Position numbers and translations under genes: made by a program | The notes under the pieces: generated by a model | Told to the model about the DNA's origin: nothing | Seen by the model: the letters and a program-made list of their open reading frames with translations, nothing else | The model's database searches: none | Shown here: positions 45,576-58,877 of the stretch, one piece after another | Layout: every line of letters begins with the position of its first letter | Numbering within the stretch: the stretch's first letter is position 1 | Assembly: GCF_050624435.1 (NCBI RefSeq) | Contig: NC_134539.1 | Location: 148,653,525 to 148,717,524, forward strand | Direction: 5' to 3' | Length of the DNA: 64,000 nucleotides | Source: Tenrec ecaudatus | Lineage: Eukaryota; Chordata; Mammalia; Afrosoricida; Tenrecidae

Positions 45576-47917
45576 GCATGACCCTCCAATTGCTCTCTTA
45601 TTACTATTCTTAAAGAACATCTCCCATTTGCACCACCATAAAATTCAGAGTACCATTCTTCAGAATTTGCTATGAGCTCTTAGATCTCTTAAAATTGGGC
45701 AAGACCACTCCTGGACCTGTGTACACACTGGCCCAATTCCCACGAACCTGTGATTAGCCATTAGTTTGTCAGTCAGCCCTTCCCCTTCTTCTGAAGGATA
45801 TGGTGCTTCTACATGGCTGCTTTCTAAAAATGAAGTCCATTCGATGCCATAGTATCTCTGTCAGTGAGGTTCACTACCATAGTCCCTGTTCGTGGAGTCC
45901 AAAAAAGTTATTTTCAACGAATAAGTTACTAGTCTTACAAAATTCTACCATGCTCCTTTGGTTGGCATTTCTACCACCAAGGCCTTATTTCCAACTCCTG
46001 ATCCTTCCTTTCTGCTTCCAACTTTCTAATGCAAATCATCAATATTTATTAGTGCATTTAACTACATGTTTAATCAAGTTCAGACTTTAGAAGTTGATAA
46101 AACATCTTCAGTTTCTTCATCATTGGTATAACCAGCTGCTGAATAACTTTGAACAAGAGTATTGCCTGATCTTTCTGGTAGATGGATGTGTATTATCACT
46201 AACATATTTGTAATTCAAGATGTCTTGAAATGTTTTTTAACGATGAATGAAAAGCTATTCCCCTTCAATGTGTCATTTCTGGCAGAATAAACCATATGAT
46301 TGTCAGGTTCAAAATGCCCAACACCTATTTCAGCTCATTCATCTTTGTGCATTGCTTCATTTTGATGATTTATAATTTTTGTACATTCATACTTTATACA
46401 TTCCACACTCTGATTATTGACGTTTAATGGCAGCTGTTGCTTCTTATTTCAATCACTACAAAGCGAAAAATTAGATCTATAAAACTTTACATCACCCAAG
46501 TTGTTACCACTGATTTTACTTTGAAAAGACAACCCCATCCGGCTGGTCTTTTTTTGGGGTGTCTTTCAACCTGAGAGTCTCATATTTCAGCCCTGCATCA
46601 GACAATGTTCTAAAGTTTTTCATAAGATCTTAGTTGACCAACTCTTATTTTTAGAAGTCGATTGCCCGCTCTCTCTTTCTAGCCGAAGTCTAGACGCTCC
46701 GTGCAGACATGTTCATGTGTGAACCTACTGGCATTTGAAAATCCCCCTGACAGAGCTTTCAGCATCACAGCCATTGCAGGAGGACCAACAGACAGAGGCG
46801 TGGTGAGAGAACGCATGCGTTCCATGACAATAGATTGGATTTGCCTTTCAACCCCGGCTCCCCCAGAAGAAGGCTGCCACTTCCTGTATTCTACTTTTCC
46901 TAACAAAATGGAAATTGTTTGTAGTCACTGCCAAGTATAAAGTTCTGCGATGTTGACTTTGGAACCGCCTGTAGAATACATATCACTGTCCCCAAATGGC
47001 TGAAGAACCTGAAGGCTTTGAAAGACACTTCTGCAAGAGGCTGTGGAGTATTATCTTATCATCATGAGGAATTATATGTTGATTAACTTGAAGGAGTAGA
47101 GAGGAAAGTATCCAGGGATATGGTAGATCTGGCACCTCGGTTTCCCATACTTGGCACAGGGACAGTGATCGCTGCATAACTGGGCCAGGGAATGGGGAAA
47201 GGAGGTCTGGTTCACAGTAGGGGACATGAATTTGGCACTGTCTGGGCCATTGCTCAATATTTCAGTAACTGGGGTGGCTCGTTTCTCTGTGTTGACAGTC
47301 CTGAGTAACATGGTAGGACCCAGGAGATCACTTAAAGTCTGATTTTTTTTAAAATAGGTAGCTTTTCCAGGCAAGCGTATTCTTTTGCATTTTAAGCCCT
47401 GTCATCACCCCTTAGAAAATAATAACACATAAGATGATGTATTGCCTTTCATACATTTCGGTGCAGATTTTTGAGGTCATTTTTTTTTTTTTACCAAATA
47501 ATCACTGGATGTTTCTTTCCTTCTAAGATTCAGAAGCATGTACTAAAAAGACAGAAGAGATTAAAGAAATGCTAACCTTTGCATTTTCCCCCCCTAAAAG
47601 TAAGATTAGCAATCCTTGTATGAAGCTGATATCTCCTTACTGGGGAAAAAAAGGGGGGGTTGGAATTGAGGGTTTATAAACTGCTGATTAAGGGCTTGGA
47701 AAGTTTCTTAAGAAGTGCTTTCTAAAATCATTAGCTGTAACTTCAAGCAAATAGAAAGAGAACATTATCGAGTGAACAGAGAAGAGGATGTGGGATCCTA
47801 ATTCCTTGTTTCTGTTTCAGCTCTGTCTCGGGTCTATGAAAAAGGTCGGCTTCTCCAGATTGCTGCCATGCACCCACTGGCTGTGAGAGCAGCCTCTGGG
47901 TCTCGTGGATGGTTATA
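45016..47917. other. Unassigned 2.9-kb stretch
   Basis: Apart from the TG microsatellite near 45545 I recognise no repeat or gene. A segment at about 46690-46870 has the feel of an old interspersed repeat, but I cannot assign it. Confidence 0.35.
45545..45573. repeat. (TG)n microsatellite
   Basis: About 14 uninterrupted TG units. Confidence 0.95.
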
Positions 47918-48045
47918 CCCATTGCTGTTTTGGGGTGTCCTGGGGTCATTCTGACTCACAGTTCTGCATAGGACAAAATAGAATTGCCCCATAGGAGTTT
48001 CCAATGTGGCAATCCTTACAGTAGCCAAGTGCCAGTCTTTCACAA
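47918..48045 (-). repeat. AfroSINE, 3' half
   Basis: Antisense: 'ggggtcattctgactcacag', 'gacaaaatagaattgcccca', 'agtgccagtctttcac'. The tRNA-like head is absent. Confidence 0.75.
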
Positions 48046-48339
48046 AAGCACAATAAGGTTCTTGTCTTTAGAGCTATCACATTATGAGTAGTAAACAATT
48101 TGGAATAGCCAGAATTATAAGCCTTGCGGATAGAGGAGCTAAGATTAATTAATGTAGCTCCAGCTTCATCAAAAGAGGTTCTTGAGCTTCTTCATTTGCT
48201 ATGAGAAATATACACAGTGAATAAAAAACGATCTTTCTAATAATATAAAATGTGCATATATATATACAATTTTTGCATTTATTAGAATACTTCAGAAAAA
48301 GAGTAAACATCGACTCTGATAAATTACAAAATGCTTCAT

Positions 48340-48700
48340 GTTGTTGTTGTTGTTGTTAGGTACCGCTCAGTGGGTTCCACTCACAGCGACTTTTGGTACA
48401 AGACAATGAAATGCGTGTCTGAGGCCATTCTTACAATGGTTGCTATGTGGGAGCCATGGTTGAAGCCACTGTTTCAAAACAAGTCTTCCCTTTTATTGTT
48501 GCTCCTCTACTTTACCAATGTCCTTTCTTGGAATTGGTCTCACCTGATAACACTCACAAAGTATGTGAGGCCAAGTCACTCTGGCTTCTACATAGCATTC
48601 TGGCTGCACTTGTTTCAGGGGCCACTGGATGGGTCTTCTGGCACTTGATCCTGCTTTCGATATTCTTTGTGATGGAAGATCATAATTCAGATGCATCGAT
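48340..48700 (-). mobile_element. RTE-clade LINE 3' end
   Basis: Antisense 3' end, opening with the (TTG)n terminal tract (48341-48357) and 'ttaggtaccgctcagtgggt', then 'tgtgggagccatggttgaag', 'cctctactttaccaatgtcc' and 'cactcacaaagtatgtgagg'. It is moderately diverged from the 44230 copy. Confidence 0.85.
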
Positions 48701-49276
48701 TATTAATATTAGAATATTAATATAATAATAATAGCATATTAAATCTGTCAATACTGTTCACCTCTTAAGAAACAGAAAGTTGGACTCATTTAGGGGCGGC
48801 TCACTTCTTTATTATAGAAAAAGCACCCCAATGGAACTTTTGGTCATGCAAGTTCAAATCCTGGAGGTGGATTTGAGTAAGAAGAGGGTTCGGGACACCT
48901 GAATATAGTTTCTGCTCTGTCAGATGGATGGTACTTATCAAAGCTAAATCTTTTCTGCATTTTTCTTTGCAGTAATTTTATTTTATGCTCCTTTTGTTCT
49001 TACTACATTGCCCCTTTTAGGGAGAGCAGGCTGAGTGAGAAAGAAATCAAGCCTAATTGTATTCATATTTTTGAAATTAGAGCAGAGATGCTGGAATATC
49101 CTTAAAGTGATACAAGCTGACTCTAGCCTCTCACCTTGCATATGGCGGAGAGATCTAGAAAAAGATGGAGTTCATCTTGCCATACTTCCGCTCTGCTAAT
49201 GGTCCATGTATTATGCTTCCCAAGTTTGCCTAGCCTAGTCTTGCAAAACATGCTAAATGCAGCCTCATGGCTATGG
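48701..49276. other. Unassigned sequence
   Basis: No feature is recognised. Confidence 0.4.
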
Positions 49277-49457
49277 AGTCCTGGTGGTGTGGTGGTTATG
49301 TGTTGGACTGCAATCTTCATGGTTGGAAGTTCAAAACCACCAGCAGCTGCTTGGGGAAAAGACTGGGCTTTCTATTCCCCCAAATAGTTACATCTCTGAA
49401 AACTCACAGTGGGTCACTCTGAGTTAGCATTGACTTGATGGAAGGTAGTGAGTTGAA
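49277..49457 (+). repeat. AfroSINE, full length
   Basis: One of the best-preserved sense copies. The A-box-like 'ctggtggtgtggtggttatg', B-box-like 'gaagttcaaaaccaccagca', body 'gggctttctattcccccaaa' and tail 'agcattgacttgatggaagg' appear in order. The A- and B-box-like pair would be the RNA polymerase III promoter in an active copy. Confidence 0.92.
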
Positions 49458-52400
49458 AGAATGTTTTAAGGAGGGGCCTCCTGACCCCAGACGTCAAGGC
49501 CATTTCTCTGGGTCAGAAGAAGGCTTTCTGGAATGGTTGAAGGCCTTTAGTTCTTTGAGATTCTTCAGCACTGCCTCTGACCTTGGACAGAACCTGGTCC
49601 TAAGAGTCAACACATCTCACCACTTTGAATTCTTGTTTTTGTTTTCTTCTGGTAGTACATTTAACGTTGTTGTCTAGGATGCAGTTCATAGCAGGCCAAC
49701 TTGGTTCATGATGACTTGCTGCCTGTTTCCTATAGCCTGTGTATTAGAGGCCAGGATTCCAAATAAACAGGAAGTGTGATGAAGTTATGTATGCAAAGAT
49801 TTATGAAGGGAGGGAAGAGTGATTAGGCAGCTAGAGACTGAACAGAGTTGCAGGACCATAGACATTTAAGCCTGTTCCCGAGTGGGCAGTGGAGCTTGTG
49901 CTTGAGTGCATCTATCCTTGGCCCTATTTCATAGTGAAGTATCAGGGGCTTAAGAGATTGTAAGCAACCGCCCAACATACATGAGTTTACTGAAAACGCA
50001 ACAGAGTCAGAAACCAAAAGAGGATGGAATGCCTGGTTAATCTTCTCTATGAACAATGGGCCCTTTTCCCACGAAACCAGAATAACTGGGGCATGGCCAC
50101 CATTATAGTCGAAGATCCTCTACAAGAAATGCCTGATCAAAAGGAAGAAAATACGGAATAGAATTTGAATTTAATATAGAAGCAAGACTCTGGAGTCACA
50201 GTGACCAGATGATCATCCTGAGATAATCATATAATTTCTACACCCAATAATAGTTTAGCTTAATTAGTAAAGAATGCTTGCGGTGAGTAGTGTGCTCTTC
50301 TAAATTGTTACCAAACTGACAACAGCTTCACAACACACGAAAGAAGGGATTTAAAGGGCAGAGAGTTCATGATGATGGAGGCGAAATCCTTTCTTAAGGG
50401 AAGATGAGGATGGGTATACACCTTGAAGAATGTAATCCATACCAGTGAATTGTACATGTACAAATGGTTGCTTATGTGTATGTTTTGCTATGCCATCAAG
50501 CCAGCTCTATTGATAGCTCTACATCGATAGATCATGGAATATAGCTGGTTCTAGATGAGGTTACTCTCTCCATCCCAGGGCAGCCTTGGGGAAACACCCA
50601 GCTGTCCCAGCAGGCCCTCCCCCCAGCATCTGGAATGAGAGCCTGGAGTCTCGAAGCAGGGCTTTTGGTGATTCTTATCAAAACACTGTCAGAAATACGA
50701 TGCCGTTAAAATGCTCGATTTCTTTTCATTATCAATATCTTATTTCAGGCTTTTCAAAGTAAAATAGACTATAATGGAACCTTACCCAATTAGATTCCAT
50801 TCCAAAAGGACCAATTTTTCTACATTTTAGTCATTGCCCAACATATTTTCTTGGGGAGTATCATTCTGGAGCATAAATTGTTTAAGTCAATAGATAAAAA
50901 GAATGCATTGTTTTTGTTGTGCGTTGCCATCAAAATAGGGGAGATAGCATTGAAATGGGTTACCAAGCTAGATAACACGTTCACATTCTCTGTTTGTAAG
51001 AGGAAAATCTGCCAGAGTATAATTTTTATGACAGCCAGTCATGACCCGAGACAGGAAGATTAATGTCTGTTGATGTCTCTTGACTAGGTGAATTCAAGAC
51101 ATTTTTATACTAGCTAAGTGACAGAACAGCATCAGTCCTAAAGAAAGGATTATACTTCACAGGAGTTGAAAATTATTATTACAATCCAGATGTCTCAAGA
51201 GAACCTCTTGTAAACTAGATTCAAAGAGTTTATGGTAACAAGATATGGAGCAAGTATTCATTAAATAGCAAAGGTACCCAGCACGGACTATAGTGTATAT
51301 TCTTAGTTTTCTCATGCAGTCTTGCAAACACTTCCTTGTTTTTGTCCATGATGAACATGGTAAAGGCCAGGGACTGGACCTTCCAAACTGCCTATCTTAC
51401 AAGTTATTTTCTCTAGATTTTTATCTTTGTTCCTTTTAAAAATAACTCTGGTTTCAGATGATCTCTTACCAAAGATCAATTCATGGATATGACATGTTTA
51501 ATTTTACGGGATATAACAAGCTGTGATTTTCACACTAGGAAAATAAACTAAATACTAATTTTGATATGGAGAAAGAGCTTTTCATCTTGTGAGTATATCC
51601 TCAATTTCTACTTCTCCTCATTCTTACATGTTCCCCTCTCTACTTTTTAGATGGAGCATTTTAAACTTCAAAGTTTACGGTTACAGACACATGTAGGTGG
51701 GGTTAAAATATATCCATTGATGATATACCTTCAAATGCAGTTCATTAGCATTACCTTTAACATATTGTAACATCCTAAATATCCCAGAAATCCAAACTAT
51801 TGTTTTTAATTAAACCAATATTTGTCCTCAGGTAAATTATTGGGCATTGTGATCAGTATAATTGTTTCTCGATGGATATGGAAGCTTGATGTTAATTTGA
51901 ACAGTTGAATTTTAATTTTTATTAAGATTTTCATATTTTCTCAAATATTATGAAGCATCGATAGACATTTGACAACATCTGGTGGAAAACTCCCACCAGA
52001 AATTTGTTCCATGGTGAAACATTACATTTCACTGTTTCCAAGAATCTGTAACCTTTATCTTGTTAATAATGACAGGCAATTGGACACTCAGGATATTGAA
52101 ACAGAATAGTTTCCTAGGCATTGTATGAGGGAGGAACACATATTTCCACTGGGTTGACAGCGGGCGGAATGGAAACAAAGAATAAAATTTCCTAATCTAT
52201 TATCCTCACTTCCACCATTTTATAATCGATCTAATTGCATTAAAAACCACACTTTTCTATGGGTTTACTACTTTATTTTCACTCAGACGATATTATGTTA
52301 CCTTTTGTTATATATGTACATGATTACATAATATATATTTGCACTCATAAATATATGTTAAATCACATATATATTTAATGTCCCAAATAGAGTCTTAATT

Positions 52401-52889
52401 TTTTAAATGTCACATACATATTTAATTCTCCTACTTACACTTCTTTGCTTTTACACTAGATTTTAAACCCCAGGAAAAAAAGAAGAAAGCATCACAATTC
52501 TTTTCACTATTGAATGTCTAGTACACCAAGCCCTTGTGTATGTGTCTAACATACTTTTTATAATTTTATGTATAAATATATTCTGTGAATGTGTTTATGA
52601 CCTTGTTTTATATATATATATATATTATATAATACATGAATGTGTATGTGTCTGAAACTAATTGCTATTGACTTTAACCCACGGTACCCCATTTATGTGA
52701 AAGTAGAAATGTACTCACATAGAGCTTTTTTTTGCTAGTAATTTTTTAGTTATTGAATTTACTTTTTAACACTTCTTTTGGCACTTCATCAATATATAAT
52801 ACAATTCAGTATTTCAGTCATATCAAGAAGAGTTGCACAGTCATTAGAACATTTTCTTCTCCCTTGTACTCTTTGTTATTTGTGGAATT
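49458..52889. other. Unassigned 3.4-kb AT-rich stretch
   Basis: No repeat landmark is recognised apart from short AT-rich simple tracts (for example 52611-52626). Like 30358-33689 it is a candidate single-copy interval. Confidence 0.4.
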
Positions 52890-53110
52890 ATTGATTTTTT
52901 AAATTGTGGCAAAATATACAAAGCAAACCATTCTCCAATTCAACGTCTACATGTAAAATTCAGCACCACTTATTGTACTTTTTGTGTTGTACAACCATTA
53001 TTGACATCCTTTTCCAAATTATCCCATTTCTTCCTCTTTCATATGGTAGCTATTAGTCTAGTTTGGTTTCTTTTCTTTTGTTTTGTTTTAGTAGTTTTCT
53101 GGATATAATA
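52890..53110 (-). mobile_element. Old L1 3' UTR fragment
   Basis: Plus strand 'ttgtggcaaaatatacaaag', 'attcagcaccacttattgta' and 'ttgtgttgtacaaccattat' are typical of an antisense old-L1 3' UTR. It is distinct from the L1 that starts at about 53143. Confidence 0.75.
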
Positions 53111-53230
53111 TTCACATATCATCCGCTTCCATAGTTAAATTGCTTTTAAAAAGAGTTGTAGATATATCATCACAATCCATTCTAGTCCTTCCTCCCCCTC
53201 CCACATTCATTGTTTATCCCCAGTTCCCCC

Positions 53231-53340
53231 ACCCTGCTCACTCCCATCTCCTATAATCCAGTTATTGCACCCTCCTCACTCCCATCTCCTATAATCCAGT
53301 TATTGCACCCTCCTCACTCCCATCTCCTATAATCCATTGC
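53231..53340. repeat. 38-bp tandem repeat, about 2.9 copies
   Basis: Units at 53231-53268, 53269-53306 and 53307-53340 (last one shortened) share 'ctcactcccatctcctataa'. Only one base separates units 1 and 2. It lies inside the 3' UTR of the old L1. Confidence 0.93.
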
Positions 53341-56300
53341 TTCAGTTATCTTTATGTACCCACTCCTTCTGGGCTTCATAAACTGGGAAATCAAATAACA
53401 ACAATTTAAAATAAAATTAACCATAAAGAAGAAAAAATAATATAAAGATAAAAACAAGGATTAGGGATGAAAAGACCACCAAACAATATTTTTAAAAGCT
53501 AGAGATGCAATTCTGGAAAAATGAGAAATATTTGAGCCTAGAGCAAATTCAGGATGGGTCGAAAGGGAAGTCAACCGACCAAGTATCATACTATATCCCC
53601 CATAATCTGGTTTACAATCAACTCTGTCTCAAAGTAAAGCTGTTTGACTGCCTTGCCTGTGGATAGAAGGGAATCTTCCAGGAGTTTAATCTGACTAGAT
53701 ACTCTGTAGATGGATTTTGGGCTCTCACTGTCCTCCATAGCTTTCTACAAATTGAACGTTGACAATGTAATCTGACACATTTCACTTCATCATATTTAGA
53801 TTTGGTTATCATCATCTTAGGATCATACAGGTGGGTGTGCTTCTTTGATGTGGATTTAGTTGACACCTCACTTAGATGTCAGCTTATTTGAATACAAATC
53901 TTTAAGACTCCAGACACTATTCCAATTGATAGCTGGGCATCATCTGCTTTCTTCTCCACACTTTGCTGCAGCACCCTTATCTTCAGTGACCTCTTCATGA
54001 AGGCTAGTATCAAGCGGGGCCATGTTAGGAGAACTAATTTATTCTTGGATTGAGGCTAGAAGTGGAAGCTAAGAATCCATTTGCTTGTCCATGGGTTATG
54101 AGTGACTGGTTTACTCTGGCAGACACATTATGACAAAAACAAAACCCACCACCACTGTCAACAACAATGAAACCCCCAAGCAATCAAACAAAATCAAACA
54201 AAAAAAGAAAACACGGTCAATCATCTCCCTGGGGTGTGAGGTGACTGCATTGATAATATCAATAATTTATCTAATGGCTTACAATTTAAGGTACACTTGA
54301 TATGAGGAGTTTACGCAAGTAAAGTCCATTGAGAGCTGCAATCCATGAGTTGTTGATCGATAGACTGGTTTCTCAATTGATTGAGCTCTTTTTACATAGA
54401 GCATTGATTTCTTACAAGGGCAATCCTTGCCTCTCAGATGAATACCTGTCATATTAACACAAGGGGTGCATTGAGGTACTAGAGATATAGTGATTCTGGG
54501 CCCCCTTTCATTGGACACCCACTAAGCCAGGGATCTTTCCCAAGATCCAATAACTGCCATTTCCAAAGTTTGGGGGTGACTCTCTTTGCTTCCTTTCCCA
54601 GTATTTCAGTCCTAAGTGCAAGGGGACAGGAGGTTTTGAAGTAGGCTCAGTTCATTCAGTCAGGTTTCCATGTTGCGTCCTTCTGGTGTGGCCACTGAGG
54701 GATGCTACCTTGCCTGTAAGGCCACCATCTAAGGTCATCATAGTGCTTACTCTGTGGTATGGTTCACTGAGGGTTGGAAAGAAATATATTCAAAGTGTGT
54801 ACCCAGGAACATATAAAAGGGGCTTTTTTGGGGACCCCATAGATTTCCCTACAGTTATTGTTTAGCATCCCATCCTTATGTAAGGTTGCTCCTCCCCCTT
54901 TAACGACCGTGCCCATTAACAGAAACATCAGTGCCTCCTCTGACATGCAGATGCCCCTTGCCCTGATCTGAACTTGGTTTTCCATTTAGGGTCTCCTCTC
55001 CTTCCTGTGGAGAGCCTGTGGAATTGTCCCAGCCTGGACTCAGTGTCCTAGAGCATCAAGTAGATGTCCTTCTCCCTTTCCCTCCTTTTTGAAGGATTGA
55101 TTCCAGCCAATGTGAGGTCTCCTATGTGGAGGTGATTCTTATGTAATGGACATAAGGAGGTGCTGTATGATTCATGGCCAGCAAATAAATGTTCTATCCC
55201 TTTGTTTGGAAATTGGTCTCTAAGATTTGTTCAATTGGTATTTCTCCTCATAGCAGTGGACCCATACAATAGTTGCCCTTTTGTGATTGACTAACTTCAC
55301 GCAACATGATGGCTTCCAGGTCCTTCCATGCCATGCGATGTTTCACGTTTTCATCCCTGTTATTAGGGATGCATAGTAAGTAGTCCATTGTGTAGGCCCC
55401 ATGGTGTCTTTATCCATTCTTCCACTCTTGGACATCTGGGGGTCTTCTAGTTTCTTGCTGTTGTGAACTGTGCGGCTATAAACATGAGAAAACATACATG
55501 CACTCATTTTATATCTCATTTCTTTGGGGGTACATATCTAATAGTGGTATTGCTGGAAAGTATGGAATTTCAGTTCTCAGTTGCTTTAAGTATCACCGTA
55601 TTGTTTTTCTGCAGTGGTGATGTGTATTTACAAGTCCATCAACAGTGTATATGAGTTCTATTCTCCCCACAGTATCTCCTGCATTTGCTATTTTCTGCTT
55701 CTTTTGAATCGGATGGGCATTGCGGCCATAAGGTCTCATTGTGGTTTTGATTTGAATCTCTGGCTGGCTAGTCATCATGACCATTTTTTCATGAACTATC
55801 TGTTCATATCTTTCCCCCTATTCTTCATTGGGTCATTTGTAATTTACGTATTGAGTTGTCGCAGAGTTTTGTAGATTTTGGTAATTAAACTCTTGTCCAA
55901 TGTGTCATTGGGTAAGAAATCTTTCCAAATGTGTGTGCTCTTGCTTTATTCTTTTGAAGAAGTCTTTTGATGTTGGTACGTGATGCAATTTCAACACATC
56001 CTAATCATCTATTTTATTCTCCACTGTGGGCGCCCTTTAGTATACTTGGTCATCTATGTATGCCCGGCAATAGGGCCCTTAAATTTGTTCAGATTTTCTC
56101 ATTGATGATCCTGATGGCTGTGGGGCTTACTTTTAGGTCTTTGATCCATCTTGAATTTGTTGTTGTGCAGGGGAGGGTTATGGGTCTTGTTCCATTCTCT
56201 TGCATAGGGAAATCTAGTTTGGTGAAGAGACTCTCTTTGTCCCATCAGATTGTTTATTGAACATTAGTTGCCTGTAGGCTGATGCATGTATATCTGACTT

Positions 56301-56970
56301 TTCTGTATATATTGTTGTACCAATACCAGTCTGTTTTGACTCCTGTGGCTCTGTAGTAGGTTTGTAGGTCAGGCAGTGTGATGCTTCCTACTTCGGTCTT
56401 CTTTATAAGAAGTTCTTTGCTTATCCTGGGTCTTTTGCCCACCTATATGAAATGGGAAATTTGGCTTTTTCACTTCTTTAAAGAATGTATTTGGGATTGG
56501 AATTGGAATTGTGTTGTATCTGTAGATTGTTTTATGTAATATTAACATTTTCACAATATTAAGTCTGCCTATCCATTAGCACGAGATAGTCTTCCATTTA
56601 TATAAGTCTTTTTTGGTTTCTTGTAGTAATGTTTTGTAGTTCCCTCTATATAGTCCTTTTGTTTCTCTAGTTAGATTTATTCCCAAGGATTCCATCTTTT
56701 GTATGATGTTGTAAATGGTATTGTTTTCCTAATGTCTTTTTCATAGCTCCCTTCACTGGTATACAATAATTCAATTAATTTCTGGTTGTTAATTTTGTAT
56801 CCTGCTACCTTGCAGAATCCCACAATAGTTTTCAATTGGCTTTTTGTGGATACTTTGGGTTTTCTACATGTAAGAGCATATCAGCAAATAGTGAGAGTTT
56901 TATTTCTTCTTTGCCGGTTCTGTAATTGCTCTCGTTAAAACTTCCAGCACCATGCTGAATAAGAGTGGTA

Positions 56971-57466
56971 TATTGGACAGGGTTCTCTAGAGAGACAAAC
57001 CATATTGCTAGTAATTATATATAAATATATTTATAAAGATAGATATATAATTCAAGAAATAAACCGTTAAATTATATACAGATAGATAATACAAGAAATT
57101 AACAGTTAAATTATAAAGCAGTGAGACACTAGCAGTCCTTCAAGGCTTGAGAGCTGCCAGTTGCCAGTCCCCTTCTGTAGAGAGAGCTGGGCTATATATA
57201 CCCAGGCAGCAAACAGTAAGGCAGGTCCCCAACTGTCATCAACTGTCGGTCCCCAGCTCCAGAGATGAACATTCCAATCGTGTGGGCTTAAAGGGACCTC
57301 AACTTACAGCGACACAGTCCACAGGCTAGGCATCCCACAGGTAGTGTACCCCTTTAAACTGAGGCACAGAACAACCAAGGCGAGGCTCACCGAGCCATTT
57401 ATCCCTCTGCCCTTCAGTTAATCCTACTTGTATTTATCGGCCAGGCTGGTACAATAAACTATAGCA
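56971..57466 (-). mobile_element. LTR-like element nested in the L1
   Basis: About 496 bp interrupts the L1 ORF2 region. It opens 'tattggacagggttctctag' and contains the stretch 'ccatttatccctctgccctt' near its far end, which is the reverse complement of the start of the element at 60830. The 7-base string 'agtggta' occurs at both junctions (56964-56970 and 57467-57473), as expected for a short target duplication. No coding sequence. Confidence 0.75.
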
Positions 57467-58099
57467 AGTGGTAATAGGGGACATCCTTGTCTGGTCTCTG
57501 TCTTCAGTGGAAATATTTCTAGTTTTTCCCCACTGGGTTTTTCATATATGGCTTTTATTATGCTGAGGTATTTCCCTTCTATTCTTATTTTGTTGAATGT
57601 TTTTATCAAAGGGCATTTTAGATCTTTTCAAATACGTTTTCTGCCTCTGTTGATAGGATCGTGAGATTTTATTCTTTTCCTTGTTGAATGGTGGATTGCA
57701 TAGACTGCTTTTCAAATATCAGACCATTGCTGCATCCCTGGAATGAATCCCACTTGTACACAGTGAACTACCTTTTTCCTAGGAGGTTGGATTCTATTGG
57801 CCAAAATATTGTTGAGGATTTTAGCACCGATGTTCCTCAGGGATATTAGTCTATAATTTTCTATTTTTGTGGTGTATCTGCCTGAGTTAGGTATCAGTGT
57901 TATGTTGGCTCTATAGTAGAAGGAGTTTGGGAGTTTGCTGTCCTTTTCAATGTTCTGGAATAGTTTGTGTAACATTGGTGCCAGATCTCAGAATATTTGG
58001 TAGAATTGCCCTGTGAAACTATTTGGTCCTGGGCTGTTCTTGTTTGGTCATTTCTCAAAGACCTCCATTGGTGTTTTCAATGGCTGCTTTTGTGTACCA

Positions 58100-58877
58100 T
58101 AACCATGTCCTTCTTCTGTGGTTATTCCAAATTACTACATTCAAAAACTAGATCCAAAATTTGGGGAAAGATGTGGAAAAACTAACTTATTCCTGGAAGA
58201 ATAATCAGATGCAACACTTTGGATAACAGTCTGAAAAACTTAGAGATAAGTCTATAATATGAGAGGGGTTCAGGAAATTCATGGGGAAATGGTATTTTTT
58301 TTGATGAACTCTTTGTGTCTGCAGTCAATTATAGCTTAATAAAGCTATTTATATGATCCTATCATTCAATCTGTCCATTTTGCTTCCTCACTATTTACAG
58401 AGGAGAAATGAAAGTATCTATCCATTGGGGTGGAGGGGACGACTTATACACAAATGTTCATGGCAGCTTTTCGCAATTTTATTTCTAATGATCCCAAATG
58501 GTCAAGAATACAGTTACTCATTAATAGGTAAATGCGTCAAAGTATGGGCCCATCCAACTGAATAAAATGAGAAAATGAACATTAAAACAATAACACAAAT
58601 GGATATTAAAACGATTGTATTGTGGTAAAGGAGCAAAAGCATCGATCGTATGGCTCCATTTATAGAGGATTCCAGAAATTTCTAGCTGAAATATTGAAGC
58701 AGATAGATTAGTGTCTGATGCCAGGGGACAAGATGGAAGAGAAGGGGTGGGAAAGGGGTTACCAAGGAAAGAGAAGGAACTGGGGAGGGGGGGTGTCCCT
58801 ATGTGCAATGTTTTCATGGTGGAATCTGTTTCATGGGCGTTTTATCAATGTTAAACTCTATCTAATTGCCATTTAAA
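58100..58877 (+). mobile_element. Old L1 3' UTR, sense
   Basis: Sense landmarks of an old L1 tail: 'aacactttggataacagtct', 'acacaaatgttcatggcagc', 'ggctccatttatagaggatt', 'agattagtgtctgatgccag' and a later G-rich run. It is head-to-head with the antisense L1 on its left. It carries one copy of a 46-bp direct repeat described separately. Confidence 0.7.
58316..58361 (+). repeat. 46-bp direct repeat, copy 1
   Basis: Contains 'tgcagtcaattatagcttaa' and recurs at 58878-58923 with a single mismatch. Confidence 0.95.

Larger units (their letters stand above)
53143..58090 (-). mobile_element. Long decayed L1 with partial ORF2
   Basis: About 4.9 kb of L1 on the minus strand. The 3' UTR (53143-about 55200) shares the landmarks of the young L1 copies, such as the 'ggtgggtgtgcttctttgat' and 'gatagctgggcatcatctgc' blocks, but is more diverged. 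ORF2 follows: 57975-57712 reads '[20 protein letters not shown]', 57609-57424 includes '[12 protein letters not shown]', and 56442-56254 includes 'GSITLPDLQTYYRAT'. The palm motif expected as FADD reads F-A-D-M at 56877-56888, lacking the second catalytic Asp. Many frameshifts break it. The endonuclease domain and ORF1 are absent. An LTR-like element interrupts it at 56971-57466. Confidence 0.9.

Noticed and set aside
49277..49330. Functional tRNA gene
   Set aside because: A- and B-box-like sequences belong to the tRNA-derived SINE head; no cloverleaf with a plausible acceptor stem can be built.
53231..53340. CRISPR-like array
   Set aside because: Units abut without spacers, number under three, and lie inside a mammalian L1. 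It is a tandem duplication.
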